Assembly (NCBI RefSeq): GCF_000515275.1
Contig: NZ_KI911560.1
Span: 1,488,001-1,552,000 of the forward strand
DNA from: Methylophilus sp. 5
GTDB lineage: Bacteria; Pseudomonadota; Gammaproteobacteria; Burkholderiales; Methylophilaceae
Length of the DNA stretch: 64,000 nucleotides
Reading direction: 5' to 3'
A program made the position numbers and the translations under genes. The notes under the pieces are model-generated. The model did not search any database. It had not been told where the DNA came from and was given only the letters and a program-made list of their open reading frames with translations. Shown here piece by piece: positions 34,892 to 43,656 of this stretch. How positions within the stretch are numbered: the first letter of the stretch is position 1; the number at the start of each line of letters is the position of its first letter.

Positions 34892-36469
34892 ATGCCCAAT
34901 GAGTTTTATTTCAATCTGATTTTATTTTTTTTAGTGGCGATCATTGCGCTGGAGTTTTTGGCGCAAAAGTTACGCTGGCCGCCAGCCGTGGCGCAATTAA
35001 TCGGCGGCGCAGCGATTGCCTTTATTCCTGGCTTGCCAGCGTTTGAGATCGACCCTGCGCTGGTGCTGGTAGTGTTTTTGCCGCCCTTGCTGATGGAAGG
35101 CGCCTATTTCACGGTGTGGCATGAGTTTAGGCGCCACCTGACCGGCATTTTGTTATTGGCGGTGGGTGCGGTGTTATTTACGACACTGTTGGTGGGCCTG
35201 GCCTTGCATGCGTTTAATCCGGGTTTGCCGTGGGCCGCTTGTTTTGCCCTGGGGGCGATTGTGTCGCCACCGGATGCGATTGCAGCCAAGGCAGTACTAC
35301 AGCGTGTGGCCCTGCCACGAAAATTGCTGGTGTTACTTGAAGGCGAAAGCCTGCTCAACGACGCCACCGGCCTGGTGTTGTACAAGTTTTCAATTGTTGC
35401 GTTATTAACCGGCGTGTTCTCGATGGGTGATGCGCTGCAAGCGTTCGCCTGGTTGAGTATCGGTGGCGTGCTGCTGGGCGGCGCGACCGGCTATGTGGTC
35501 TTGAAAACCCTGCGTTATTTGCGCGACACGTCGCTTATGATACTGGCGTCAACCTTGCCTGGCTGGATTTGCTATGTGGTGGGCGAGCATCTGGGCGTGT
35601 CTGGCGTGATTGCCACCGTGACGTACGGCATGATGCTGGGCTGGCATCAGCATGAACTGATGACTGCGACCGCGCGCCGTCGCGGTAGCGCCTTTTGGGA
35701 AATCATGATTTTCATGCTGGAGTCACTGGTGTTTATTTTAATCGGGCTCTCATTGCGCGGCGTGTGGGATCGTATTGCCGAGGGGCAGAAATCTATCACC
35801 GATTACAGCATGGAGGTATTGTTGGTGCTGGCGGTGGTCATTGTGTCACGCTTTGTATGGGTGTTTGCAGTGGATGGCCTGGCCAAGCTTGTGAGCAAAC
35901 GGGCCTCGCCTATACAAAGCAACTGGCGTGAGTCGTTTGTGAAAAGCTGGGCCGGGATGCGCGGTGTGGTCACGCTGGCCGCTGCGCTGGCTGTGCCAGC
36001 TGAAGTGCCGGGGCGTGACCTGATGCTGCTGTGTGCGTTTGCCGTGATTCTGGTGACGGTATTGTTTCAGGGCACAACCATCGGCTGGATTATCCGCGTA
36101 CTCCAATTAAAAGCCACGGCACATGAGCGGGTTTACTTAAATGAGCCGCAAACCTGGGCGCGTATAGAGCAGGCGCAATATGCGGTGGTGAACAAACTGG
36201 CTTACAACGAACAAGGCGTGCTGCAGCACCCGCGGTTGCTGGAGCAATATGGCTATCGGCAAAGTTTGTCAGACAAGCATAAAAATGATGCCATGCTGCC
36301 AGAGGATGTGCGCAAAGCGCATTTTAATGTCGTGCTGGCCGCTGTGGCCGCCGGGCGCGAAGAGTTGCTTAAGTTACATCGCTCGGGCCAGATTCACGAT
36401 GAATTGCTGCATGTGATGGAGCGCGATCTGGATATTCAGGAAATTGCAGCTTTACATAGCCGTGGCTAG
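34892..36469 (+). CDS. Na+/H+ antiporter (CPA1 family)
   Basis: This 525-residue cation/proton antiporter has about 11-12 transmembrane segments. Signatures include FLPPLLMEGAYF, GAIVSPPDAIAAKAVL (helix-break and Asp region), LEGESLLNDATGLVLY and SWAGMRGVVTLAAALAVP, as in NhaP/YjcE-type CPA1 proteins. The C-terminal ~110 residues are soluble and helical. It should exchange Na+ or K+ for protons at the inner membrane. It is read divergently from the GGDEF/EAL gene. Confidence 0.92.
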   Translation: MPNEFYFNLILFFLVAIIALEFLAQKLRWPPAVAQLIGGAAIAFIPGLPAFEIDPALVLVVFLPPLLMEGAYFTVWHEFRRHLTGILLLAVGAVLFTTLLVGLALHAFNPGLPWAACFALGAIVSPPDAIAAKAVLQRVALPRKLLVLLEGESLLNDATGLVLYKFSIVALLTGVFSMGDALQAFAWLSIGGVLLGGATGYVVLKTLRYLRDTSLMILASTLPGWICYVVGEHLGVSGVIATVTYGMMLGWHQHELMTATARRRGSAFWEIMIFMLESLVFILIGLSLRGVWDRIAEGQKSITDYSMEVLLVLAVVIVSRFVWVFAVDGLAKLVSKRASPIQSNWRESFVKSWAGMRGVVTLAAALAVPAEVPGRDLMLLCAFAVILVTVLFQGTTIGWIIRVLQLKATAHERVYLNEPQTWARIEQAQYAVVNKLAYNEQGVLQHPRLLEQYGYRQSLSDKHKNDAMLPEDVRKAHFNVVLAAVAAGREELLKLHRSGQIHDELLHVMERDLDIQEIAALHSRG

Positions 36470-36686
36470 GTGTGCGCTGTCCACATTTTTTGTGGATAAC
36501 TTTTTGGATGTGTTGTGGGTGAGTGATTTAACTATATGATTTTATGATTAAAAATGGGGGTGATTAAAATCTGCACGCTCAAATTATTTTCAAAAAATCC
36601 TTGCTGAACCCGTTTTTGTGTGTATTGCCAGCCTGCGGTCGCAGGCGTAGCATAGGCTGGTAGTGTCGCAACCAGAGGAGGCCATG

Positions 36687-36908
36687 ATGAAACAACTGTT
36701 CTATATTGATTATCCGCAAGAGCATTTTGAAGGACAGGCGCATCGTTATCGTTGTGCACTTTGCAAAGAGGAAACAACCAAAATCAATGGCCGCCTCGAA
36801 GGGCATCTGCCCGCGTGTGATTATCGCGTGGCGCTAGAGAAAGCAGGCTTTGAGTGTAACCGTAACTCCCCCACGCCACATGAAGACATGGCGGATGAGG
36901 TCGATTAG
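36687..36908 (+). CDS. Small zinc-ribbon-like protein
   Basis: This 73-residue protein contains YRCALCKEETTKINGRLEGHLPACDYR, with Cys-x2-Cys, His and Cys as possible zinc ligands. No family is recognised. GAGGAG precedes the adjacent ATGs at 36684 and 36687. It lies 38 bp before the YeeE/YedE genes, probably in their operon. The 217-bp region before it holds a single DnaA-box-like sequence and no gene. Confidence 0.6.
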   Translation: MKQLFYIDYPQEHFEGQAHRYRCALCKEETTKINGRLEGHLPACDYRVALEKAGFECNRNSPTPHEDMADEVD

Positions 36909-36946
36909 CCTGCATTTAATCATCAACGCTTAAAACTGAGTCCCGC

Positions 36947-37384
36947 ATGACCACGTTTACACCTTTGTCATCATTAATCGGCGGCTTGCTGATTGGTTTT
37001 TCGGCCTTGCTGCTGATCCGCTGGCTGGGCCAGATTGCCGGTATCAGCGGCATTGTTGGCCAGTTATGGTCAGCCGGTACTGGCGACCGTGCCTGGCGCT
37101 GGGCTTTTGTGGCGGGCTTAATGTTTGCGCCCTTGCTGTATGCGCTGTTCGCACCTTTACCTGTCATGCAAATGACTGCCAGTGTGCCTTTGCTGATGGT
37201 CTCTGGCGTGCTTGTTGGCTTTGGCAGTCGCCTGGGCTCCGGCTGCACCAGTGGTCATGGCGTATGCGGGTTGTCGCGGTTATCGCTGCGCTCACTGGTG
37301 GCTACGCTGAGTTTTATGCTGGTGGCGATGCTGGTGGTGTGGCTGGTGGTGTGGCTGGTGCGCCATGTGCTGGTCGCTGGATAG
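36947..37384 (+). CDS. YeeE/YedE half-transporter (first subunit)
   Basis: This 145-residue membrane protein is the N-terminal-type half of a YeeE/YedE (DUF395) sulfur transporter. It has four to five hydrophobic segments and the signature [20 protein letters not shown], whose cysteines transfer thiosulfate or a persulfide in known homologues. It is followed 11 bp later by the second half. Half-size pairs of this type (PmpA/PmpB-like) form a two-subunit carrier. The substrate is inferred. Confidence 0.85.
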   Translation: MTTFTPLSSLIGGLLIGFSALLLIRWLGQIAGISGIVGQLWSAGTGDRAWRWAFVAGLMFAPLLYALFAPLPVMQMTASVPLLMVSGVLVGFGSRLGSGCTSGHGVCGLSRLSLRSLVATLSFMLVAMLVVWLVVWLVRHVLVAG

Positions 37385-37395
37385 GGGGCGGTCGT

Positions 37396-37815
37396 ATGAT
37401 TGTATTTATCGCGTTGATAGCTGGGGTGGTGTTTGGTCTGGGGCTGATTGTGGGTGGCATGACTAATCCAGCCAAGGTATTGGCATTTTTAGACATCACT
37501 GGCGATTGGGATCCTTCATTGGCATTTGTCATGATGGGCGCGATTGCGATCGGGTTTTTTGCATTTAAGCTGGCCGCCAGGCAATCGCGCAGCTTATTGG
37601 GCCTGCCCATGCAGTTGCCAACGACCACGTTGATTGATCGAAAACTGGTGATTGGCGCGCTGTTGTTTGGCGCTGGTTGGGGCTTGGTCGGTTTTTGCCC
37701 GGGCCCGGCGGTGACATCACTCTTGGTTGGCGGCAGTAGCGTGTGGCTGTTTGTCGCCAGTATGATCGCAGGCATGGCCTTGCATACGCTGGCCGTGCGC
37801 CGCGGTTGGTTTTAA
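37396..37815 (+). CDS. YeeE/YedE half-transporter (second subunit)
   Basis: This 139-residue membrane protein is the partner half. It has GGMTNPAKVLAFLDI and GLVGFCPGPAVTSLL, which carry the second conserved Cys and Pro-rich motif, and four hydrophobic segments. It follows the first half by 11 bp. The true start is ATG 37396; the longer frame from 37066 is out of phase with the first half and overlaps it. It works with the MBL enzyme downstream in sulfur handling, by context. Confidence 0.85.
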   Translation: MIVFIALIAGVVFGLGLIVGGMTNPAKVLAFLDITGDWDPSLAFVMMGAIAIGFFAFKLAARQSRSLLGLPMQLPTTTLIDRKLVIGALLFGAGWGLVGFCPGPAVTSLLVGGSSVWLFVASMIAGMALHTLAVRRGWF

Positions 37816-37974
37816 TCTTTTTCTTGTCGCCATCGCGCGCACAACTTATGCCTGGTCTTTTGGCCAGTCAATCACTGGCCTGCCTCGTTTCTGTTGATCG
37901 TCTTTAAACATGTCTGCTTTAAACACGGCCTGGCATCACGATCTCTCAAGAAACTATTTCTTAGGAGCTGACAC

Positions 37975-38679
37975 ATGATTTTTCAACAGTTTTTTGAAGC
38001 AGAAAGCCACACCTATAGCTATCTGCTGGCCTGCGAGCAAAGCCGGCAGGCCGTGTTGATTGACCCGGTTGAGAGTGAGGTCGCGCACTATATTGACGCC
38101 TTGAATAGCCAGGGGCTAACGCTGGCCTATACGTTAGAAACCCATGTGCATGCCGACCATGTGACAGCGGCAGATGCACTACGTCAGCGTTTGGGTAGCC
38201 AAAGCGTGATCCACCGTGATGCGGGTGTGCTGTGTGGTGACTTGCTGGTGACTGATGGCATGCATTTAAAGGTGGGTTCACTGGATATTGAAGTGCGCTA
38301 CACGCCCGGTCACACCAATGGTTGCGTGAGTTACTGCCTGGGTGACCGTATTTTTACCGGCGATGCCTTGCTCATCAATGGCTGTGGCCGGACTGACTTT
38401 CAGCAGGGCGATGCTGGTCAGCTATACGACAGTGTGCATCGTCAAATTTTCAGTCTGCCCGATGCAACCCTGGTTTATCCTGGCCATGATTATCACGGCC
38501 ATACGGTATCGACCGTGGGTAAAGAAAAACGTGATAATCCGCGGCTGGGTGGCCAAATTTCACGTGCGGCGTTTGTGCAGCTCATGGCTAACCTCAAACT
38601 GGCGCCGCCAATACAGATGGCTGTGGCGCTGCCAGCCAACCAGTCGTGCGGCCGGCAGGTGGTAAATCAGTCGTCATGA
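37975..38679 (+). CDS. Persulfide-dioxygenase-like MBL-fold hydrolase (ETHE1/Blh type)
   Basis: This 234-residue metallo-beta-lactamase-fold protein has THVHADHVTAAD (metal motif), TPGHTNGCVSY, FTGDALLINGCGRTDFQQGD and YPGHDYHG. These match ETHE1-type persulfide dioxygenases, which oxidise glutathione persulfide to sulfite. The family binds a single iron. AGGAG precedes ATG 37975. The 159-bp gap before it holds a perfect 7-bp hairpin (37862-37880). Together with the two YeeE/YedE subunits it forms a sulfur module. Confidence 0.88.
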   Translation: MIFQQFFEAESHTYSYLLACEQSRQAVLIDPVESEVAHYIDALNSQGLTLAYTLETHVHADHVTAADALRQRLGSQSVIHRDAGVLCGDLLVTDGMHLKVGSLDIEVRYTPGHTNGCVSYCLGDRIFTGDALLINGCGRTDFQQGDAGQLYDSVHRQIFSLPDATLVYPGHDYHGHTVSTVGKEKRDNPRLGGQISRAAFVQLMANLKLAPPIQMAVALPANQSCGRQVVNQSS

Positions 38680-38743
38680 GTTTTTGGCTATACACAGAGC
38701 GTGGTGCTGTCAGCTTCTGTAGCAAGCTAAAACAGGTGAAACA

Positions 38744-39751
38744 TTAAATCTGCAGGCAGATTTTGCCAAAGTGCTGGTTGGTTTCCTGGTATTGAAACGC
38801 CTGCACCATTTCTTCTACGGCAAATACTTTATCCACCACCGGCTGCATGCCGTTAGCGTTAATTGCTTTCACCATGGCTTGTTGCTGTTCACGATTGCCT
38901 ACCAGCACGCCCTGCAAGCGCAATTGCTTGATTAAGGCTGTCACCAGTGGAAAATCACCCGCCAGGCCAGTCAAGATACCAATCACCGATATATGGCCGC
39001 CGACACGCGCTGCGAGCATGGATTGCTCTAAGGTGGCCGGGCCGCCGACTTCCACAATATGGTCGACGCCGCGACCGCCAGACATCTCATGCGCTAGGGT
39101 GCCCCATTGCGGTGTGCTTTTGTAATTGATGACGTGGTCTGCGCCTAAGGCGCTGAGTTTCTCCAGTTTGGCGTCACTCGAGGAGGTTGCAATCACGGTA
39201 GCTCCAGCCAGTTTGGCAAATTGCAGCGCAAAAATAGACACGCCGCCTGTGCCTTGCACCAGCACCGTATCGCCTGCTTTAAGGTGGTCATCTGCCATCA
39301 GTGATCGCCAGGCCGTGAGGGCTGCGGTGGTGAGAGTAGAGGAGGCAAGATGACCCCAGCCTTTGGGTGCCAGGGTAAACGACGCCACGCTGGCGGTCAC
39401 CAGTTCACGTGCGTAACCGTCTATGCCATCGCCAGGCACGGTGGCAAAGCCTTCCACGTGCGGTACGCCAGATTGCCAGGTGGGGAAAAAGGTGCTGACG
39501 ACGGCATCGCCGACTTTAAATTCGCTGACGCCTGCGCCGACAGCAACCACTTCACCAGCACCGTCTGCCATGGGGATTCGTGGCTCGGTTGGTCCCCACA
39601 TGCCGCTCACCACGGCAAAGTCATGGTAGTTGAGTGAGTTGGCATGCAGCCTGACCGTGATTTCACCAGCTTTGGGCGCGGCCGCTTCACGGCTGCCTAT
39701 GGTCACGTTTTGATACCCGCCACCGGGTTGCACAATGATGGCTTTACTCAT
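38744..39751 (-). CDS. Zinc-type alcohol dehydrogenase/quinone oxidoreductase family protein
   Basis: This 335-residue MDR-superfamily oxidoreductase has ANSLNYHDFAVVSG, PMADGAGEVVAVGAGV, the NADPH site VLVQGTGGVSIFALQFAKLAG and VGGPATLEQS. The usual structural zinc Cys cluster is absent, so it may be a zinc-independent quinone reductase or aldehyde reductase. It is transcribed away from the iorAB genes; an inverted repeat lies just upstream. Confidence 0.82.
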   Translation of the reverse strand: MSKAIIVQPGGGYQNVTIGSREAAAPKAGEITVRLHANSLNYHDFAVVSGMWGPTEPRIPMADGAGEVVAVGAGVSEFKVGDAVVSTFFPTWQSGVPHVEGFATVPGDGIDGYARELVTASVASFTLAPKGWGHLASSTLTTAALTAWRSLMADDHLKAGDTVLVQGTGGVSIFALQFAKLAGATVIATSSSDAKLEKLSALGADHVINYKSTPQWGTLAHEMSGGRGVDHIVEVGGPATLEQSMLAARVGGHISVIGILTGLAGDFPLVTALIKQLRLQGVLVGNREQQQAMVKAINANGMQPVVDKVFAVEEMVQAFQYQETNQHFGKICLQI

Positions 39752-39776
39752 TTAACTCTCCTTAAAACAGATTGTT

Positions 39777-39791
39777 CACAATCATATTGTG
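39777..39791 (-). promoter_or_regulatory. Perfect inverted repeat upstream of the dehydrogenase gene
   Basis: CACAAT-cat-ATTGTG is a perfect 6-3-6 inverted repeat about 25 bp before the ATG of the dehydrogenase gene. It may be an operator for an unidentified regulator. Confidence 0.45.
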
Positions 39792-39932
39792 TATGCGATA
39801 TTTGGATTGTGCCGTGTTGTCGGCGGGCTGTAAATTATCTGAGTCTATCGTTATATACAGATAGATATAGCGAGGCTGTGTACACAATTTAACAGTGTTA
39901 AATTTCATATTTGCTATGCCATAAACGCACAT

Positions 39933-39959
39933 ACATACAAGTGTGTATGTTAGTATAAT
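39933..39959 (+). promoter_or_regulatory. Operator-like inverted repeat with adjacent -10 element, before iorAB
   Basis: ACATACA-agtg-TGTATGT (39933-39950) is a perfect 7-4-7 inverted repeat lying directly upstream of TATAAT (39954-39959). It covers the expected -35 and spacer region of a promoter for the iorA-iorB-xdhC operon. Repressor identity is unknown. Confidence 0.5.
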
Positions 39960-40027
39960 TTCACGATAGCCAACTTTAGATTGGTTCTGCCAACAGGCAT
40001 AACAGATTTACTCAAGGAACCCGCCCA

Positions 40028-40483
40028 ATGAAACTAACAATCAACGGCAAAGAAGCCGAGCTCAATGTCAGTGACGACATGCCTATTCTTTGGGCGATCC
40101 GCGATGTGGCTGGCATGACTGGCACCAAGTTTGGCTGTGGCATGGCGCAATGTGGCGCCTGTACCGTGCATCTGGATGGCCAGGCCATTCGCTCCTGTGT
40201 CACGCCGGTGAGTGCGGCGGTTGGCAAAAACATCACGACGATTGAAGCCATGCACGAAGACAAAGTCGGCCAGGCCGTGCAGGCTGCCTGGCAGCAAATT
40301 GATGTGGTGCAATGCGGGTACTGTCAGTCGGGCCAGATTATGTCGGCTACCTCGTTGCTCAAACAAAATCCTAAACCCAGTGATGCCGATATTGATGCCG
40401 CCATGAGCGGCAATATCTGTCGTTGTGGCACGTATCAACGTATCCGCACAGCGATTCACGAAGCTGCTGCCAAGCTGGCTTAA
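40028..40483 (+). CDS. iorA: IorA-like [2Fe-2S] subunit of a molybdenum hydroxylase
   Basis: This 151-residue electron-transfer subunit has eight cysteines for two [2Fe-2S] clusters: CGMAQCGAC plus SC in the N-terminal plant-ferredoxin-like part, and CGYCQSGQ with [12 protein letters not shown] in the C-terminal helical part. It has the length and order typical of isoquinoline 1-oxidoreductase alpha subunits. It carries electrons from the molybdenum subunit encoded by the next gene, 11 bp away. AAGGA is eight bases before the ATG. Confidence 0.92.
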   Translation: MKLTINGKEAELNVSDDMPILWAIRDVAGMTGTKFGCGMAQCGACTVHLDGQAIRSCVTPVSAAVGKNITTIEAMHEDKVGQAVQAAWQQIDVVQCGYCQSGQIMSATSLLKQNPKPSDADIDAAMSGNICRCGTYQRIRTAIHEAAAKLA

Positions 40484-40494
40484 GGAGAGACGCA

Positions 40495-42657
40495 ATGAAC
40501 GATATGATTAATCTCTCGCGCCGTAGTTTTATTAAAAGTACTGCGTTGGTGGCAGGTGGCTTGGTGGTGGCTTTTAGTATTCCGCAGGCCAAGCGTTTTA
40601 TGAGTGTAGCCAATGCGGCAGAAGCCATGCCATTACCGGCACCCAATGCATTTTTGCGCATAGGCGCGGATGACAGCATTACCGTGATGCTGGCGCATAG
40701 CGAAATGGGGCAGGGCGTATGGACGACTTTGCCGATGCTGATTGCCGATGAACTGGATGCAGACTGGAGCAAAGTGAAGGTCGAGCACGCGCCTGCTGCA
40801 CCTGCTTATATTCACACTGCGTATGGCATTCAGATTACAGGTGGTTCTTCTACTACCTGGTCAGAATTTGACCGTTACCGTCAGGCCGGCGCGCTGACGC
40901 GTACTCTGTTAATACAGGCCGCCGCCAAGCAGTGGAATGTGCCGGTCGATGGTTTGCGCACTGAAAACGGGGCGGTGATTAACGGCACACAAAAGTTGCG
41001 TTACGGCCAATTGGTAGAAACGGCCAGTCAGCTAGCCACGCCAACCAGCGTCACTTTGAAAAAACCCGAACAATGGAAGCTGATTGGCAAAGCGACCAAA
41101 CGCCTGGACAGTGCAGAAAAAATCAACGGCACTGCCAAGTTTGGCCAGGACGTGCAATTTGAGGGCCTGAAGGTGGCCATGGTGGCGCGTGCGCCAGTGT
41201 TTGGCACCAAGTTGAAAAGCGTAGACGACAGCGCTGCACGCCAAGTGCCGGGTGTGATTAAAGTGGTGACTGTGCCGACTGGCGTCGCGGTGATTGCCGA
41301 GCATTACTGGGCGGCCAAGCAGGGGCGTGAAGCACTCAAATTGGAATGGGACCTGGCTGGGCACGACAAGCCGGATTCTGTTGCCTTATTAAAACAATAT
41401 CAGGCACTGGCACAACAGCCTGGTTTATCTGCCGCCAAGGCGGGCGATGTTGCCGCTGCCAGTAAGCAGGCCAAACAGACCGTGACGGCAGAATATATAT
41501 TGCCTTATTTGTCGCACGCGCCGATGGAGCCGCTCAATTGCGCGGTGAAAATCTCTGAGCAGGGTTGCGACATATGGACCGGGACGCAAATGCAAACCAC
41601 CGACCAGGCCGCGGCGGCTAAGATCCTGGGGCTCAAACCTGAGCAAGTGAGTATTCATACCCAGTTTCTTGGCGGTGGCTTTGGCCGTCGCGCCAACCCA
41701 CGGGCTGACTTTGTGTCTGAGGCGGTAGAGGTGGCTAAAGCCGCCGGTTTGCCGGTGAAAACGGTGTGGAGCCGTGAAGATGATATTAAAGGTGGCTTTT
41801 ACAGACCGATGTTTGTGCACCGCGCCACCGTTGCGCTGGATAAACAAGGCAAGCCACAGGCTTGGCAACATACGTTGGTCGGGCAGTCGATTATCAAAGG
41901 CACACCCTTTGAAGGCTTTATGATTAAAGAAGGCATTGATGCCACCTCGGTGGAAGGGGTGGCCGATTCGCCTTATGTGAAAGGCACGGCGAATCATCAG
42001 GTGCAATTGCATTCAGTACAAAGTGATGTGCCGGTATTGTGGTGGCGCTCGGTTGGGCATAGCCATTCAGGCTTTGTCATGGAAAGCCTGGTAGACGAGC
42101 TGGCGCATGCAGACAAGCAAGACCCGCTGGCCTATCGACGTCAATTACTCAAAGACCATCCGCGCCATTTGGCAGCACTCAACCTGGCCGCCGATAAAGC
42201 AGGTTGGGGCAAACCATTGCCTAAAGGCGTGTTCCGCGGCATTGCTGTGCACGAGTCATTTGGTAGCTATGTGGCACAAGTGGCTGAAGTCTCGGTCAAA
42301 GAGGGCGAGGTCAAGGTGCACCGCGTGGTGGTGGCGATTGATTGCGGCCTGGCGGTGAACCCGGATGGCGTTAAAGCGCAAATGGAGTCTTCAGTTGCGT
42401 ATGCCTTGGGCGCGGCGCTCAGCAGCGAAATCAGCTTTAAAGAGGGCCAGGTAGTGCAGTCCAACTTTCATGATTACCAGGTGCTGCGCATGAAAGACAT
42501 GCCCAAGGTAGACGTGCATATTGTGGCGAGCACCGAAAAAATGGGCGGTGTGGGCGAGCCTGGCGTGCCGCCGTTGGCACCAGCTGTGGCAAATGCCGTG
42601 TTTGCGGCCACCGGTAAACGTATTCGTCGTTTGCCGATTGGCGATCAACTGGCTTGA
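40495..42657 (+). CDS. iorB: IorB-like molybdopterin-binding subunit, Tat-exported
   Basis: This 720-residue molybdenum subunit belongs to the xanthine oxidase family, IorB/aldehyde dehydrogenase type. The N-terminal SRRSFIKST followed by a hydrophobic stretch and ANAAEA is a twin-arginine signal, so the enzyme is periplasmic. Cofactor-binding sites include GGGFGRRANPR, and the catalytic Glu is in GVGEPGVPP near the C-terminus. It hydroxylates N-heterocycles or oxidises aldehydes; the actual substrate is unknown. The FAD subunit of other family members is absent, as usual for Ior types. AGGAGAG precedes ATG 40495. Confidence 0.9.
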   Translation: MNDMINLSRRSFIKSTALVAGGLVVAFSIPQAKRFMSVANAAEAMPLPAPNAFLRIGADDSITVMLAHSEMGQGVWTTLPMLIADELDADWSKVKVEHAPAAPAYIHTAYGIQITGGSSTTWSEFDRYRQAGALTRTLLIQAAAKQWNVPVDGLRTENGAVINGTQKLRYGQLVETASQLATPTSVTLKKPEQWKLIGKATKRLDSAEKINGTAKFGQDVQFEGLKVAMVARAPVFGTKLKSVDDSAARQVPGVIKVVTVPTGVAVIAEHYWAAKQGREALKLEWDLAGHDKPDSVALLKQYQALAQQPGLSAAKAGDVAAASKQAKQTVTAEYILPYLSHAPMEPLNCAVKISEQGCDIWTGTQMQTTDQAAAAKILGLKPEQVSIHTQFLGGGFGRRANPRADFVSEAVEVAKAAGLPVKTVWSREDDIKGGFYRPMFVHRATVALDKQGKPQAWQHTLVGQSIIKGTPFEGFMIKEGIDATSVEGVADSPYVKGTANHQVQLHSVQSDVPVLWWRSVGHSHSGFVMESLVDELAHADKQDPLAYRRQLLKDHPRHLAALNLAADKAGWGKPLPKGVFRGIAVHESFGSYVAQVAEVSVKEGEVKVHRVVVAIDCGLAVNPDGVKAQMESSVAYALGAALSSEISFKEGQVVQSNFHDYQVLRMKDMPKVDVHIVASTEKMGGVGEPGVPPLAPAVANAVFAATGKRIRRLPIGDQLA

Positions 42658-42662
42658 GTGTA

Positions 42663-43646
42663 ATGCAATCGTCAGATTGGGAAGTGCTGCAACGTGCCAG
42701 CGATTGGCTGCAACAAGGTCATCGCGCGCACCTGTTTACCGTGATCCAGACCTGGGGTTCGGCACCGCGTTTGCCGGGCGCTATTTTGGTGGTGCGTGAT
42801 GATGGCCATCTGGTTGGCTCGGTGTCGGGCGGTTGTATTGAGGATGACCTGGCAGATAAAGCCAAACATCAGCAGTTACCCACACAGCCCGCTATTCTCG
42901 AATACGGCATTCATCAGGATGAAGCGCAACGTTTTGGTATTCCGTGTGGCGGGCAGCTTAAGATTTTTGCCGAGCCATTAACGCATGCCACACAACTGGC
43001 ACCGATGCTTGAGAGTTTGTCGCAGCGGCGCTTGTTAAAGCGCTCGGTTCACTTGCATAGCGGTGAAGTGCGCCAGCAGCCCGTATTGCCAGAAGGCTTG
43101 CCTTACCTGGATAACGACTGGTTCCACAGCTATTTTGGCCCGCAATGGCGCTTGCTCATCATCGGCGCCAACCAGTTAGGGTCGGTGTTGGCGGCCATGG
43201 CGCAAGCGCTGGATTTCCACGTCATGATTTGCGACCCACGTGAAGACATGCGTGCCGAATGGCATGTGGAAGGCGCGGACTGGTTGCCCGGCATGCCGGA
43301 CGATGTGGTGCTCGACATTGCGCCTGATCCGCACACGGCGATTGTGGCGGTGACGCATGACCCTAAACTGGATGACATGGCTTTGCTTGAGGCGCTCAAA
43401 TCAGAGGCGTTTTATATCGGTGCGCTGGGCTCGGTGAAAAACCAGGAAAAACGCAAACAGCGTTTGCGCAGCTTTGATTTAAGTGAGCAGGAAGTGAATC
43501 GCCTGCATGGCCCGGTGGGTTTACGTATTGGTAGCCGCACCCCGGCTGAAATTGCGGTATCTATTCTGGCAGAGCTGATTCAGGCACGGGCACAGTTGCA
43601 ACAGGTCGGGTTGTCGCAAAGCAGTGCAAATCTTGTTGCGGCTTGA
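42663..43646 (+). CDS. xdhC: XdhC/CoxI family maturation factor
   Basis: This protein of about 327 residues has the XdhC layout: N-terminal SAPRLPGAILVVRDDGHLVGSVSGGCIEDDL and a C-terminal Rossmann part (LLIIGANQLGSVLAAMAQALDF, YIGALGSVKNQEKR, LRIGSRTPAEIAVSILAE). XdhC proteins bind and sulfurate the molybdenum cofactor and insert it into hydroxylases. It follows iorB by 5 bp (ATG 42663), or by overlap if TTG 42654 is used, so it matures IorAB. Confidence 0.9.
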   Translation: MQSSDWEVLQRASDWLQQGHRAHLFTVIQTWGSAPRLPGAILVVRDDGHLVGSVSGGCIEDDLADKAKHQQLPTQPAILEYGIHQDEAQRFGIPCGGQLKIFAEPLTHATQLAPMLESLSQRRLLKRSVHLHSGEVRQQPVLPEGLPYLDNDWFHSYFGPQWRLLIIGANQLGSVLAAMAQALDFHVMICDPREDMRAEWHVEGADWLPGMPDDVVLDIAPDPHTAIVAVTHDPKLDDMALLEALKSEAFYIGALGSVKNQEKRKQRLRSFDLSEQEVNRLHGPVGLRIGSRTPAEIAVSILAELIQARAQLQQVGLSQSSANLVAA

Positions 43647-43656
43647 CCAGCATGGG

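Noticed and set aside
36491..36499. TGTGGATAA, a perfect DnaA-box sequence in an AT-rich gap
   Set aside because: Only one box is present and the flanking genes (antiporter, sulfur module) are not origin neighbours, so no origin is claimed.
37066..37395. Extended N-terminus of the second YeeE/YedE gene
   Set aside because: It is out of frame over the first transporter half and lacks a membrane-like pattern.
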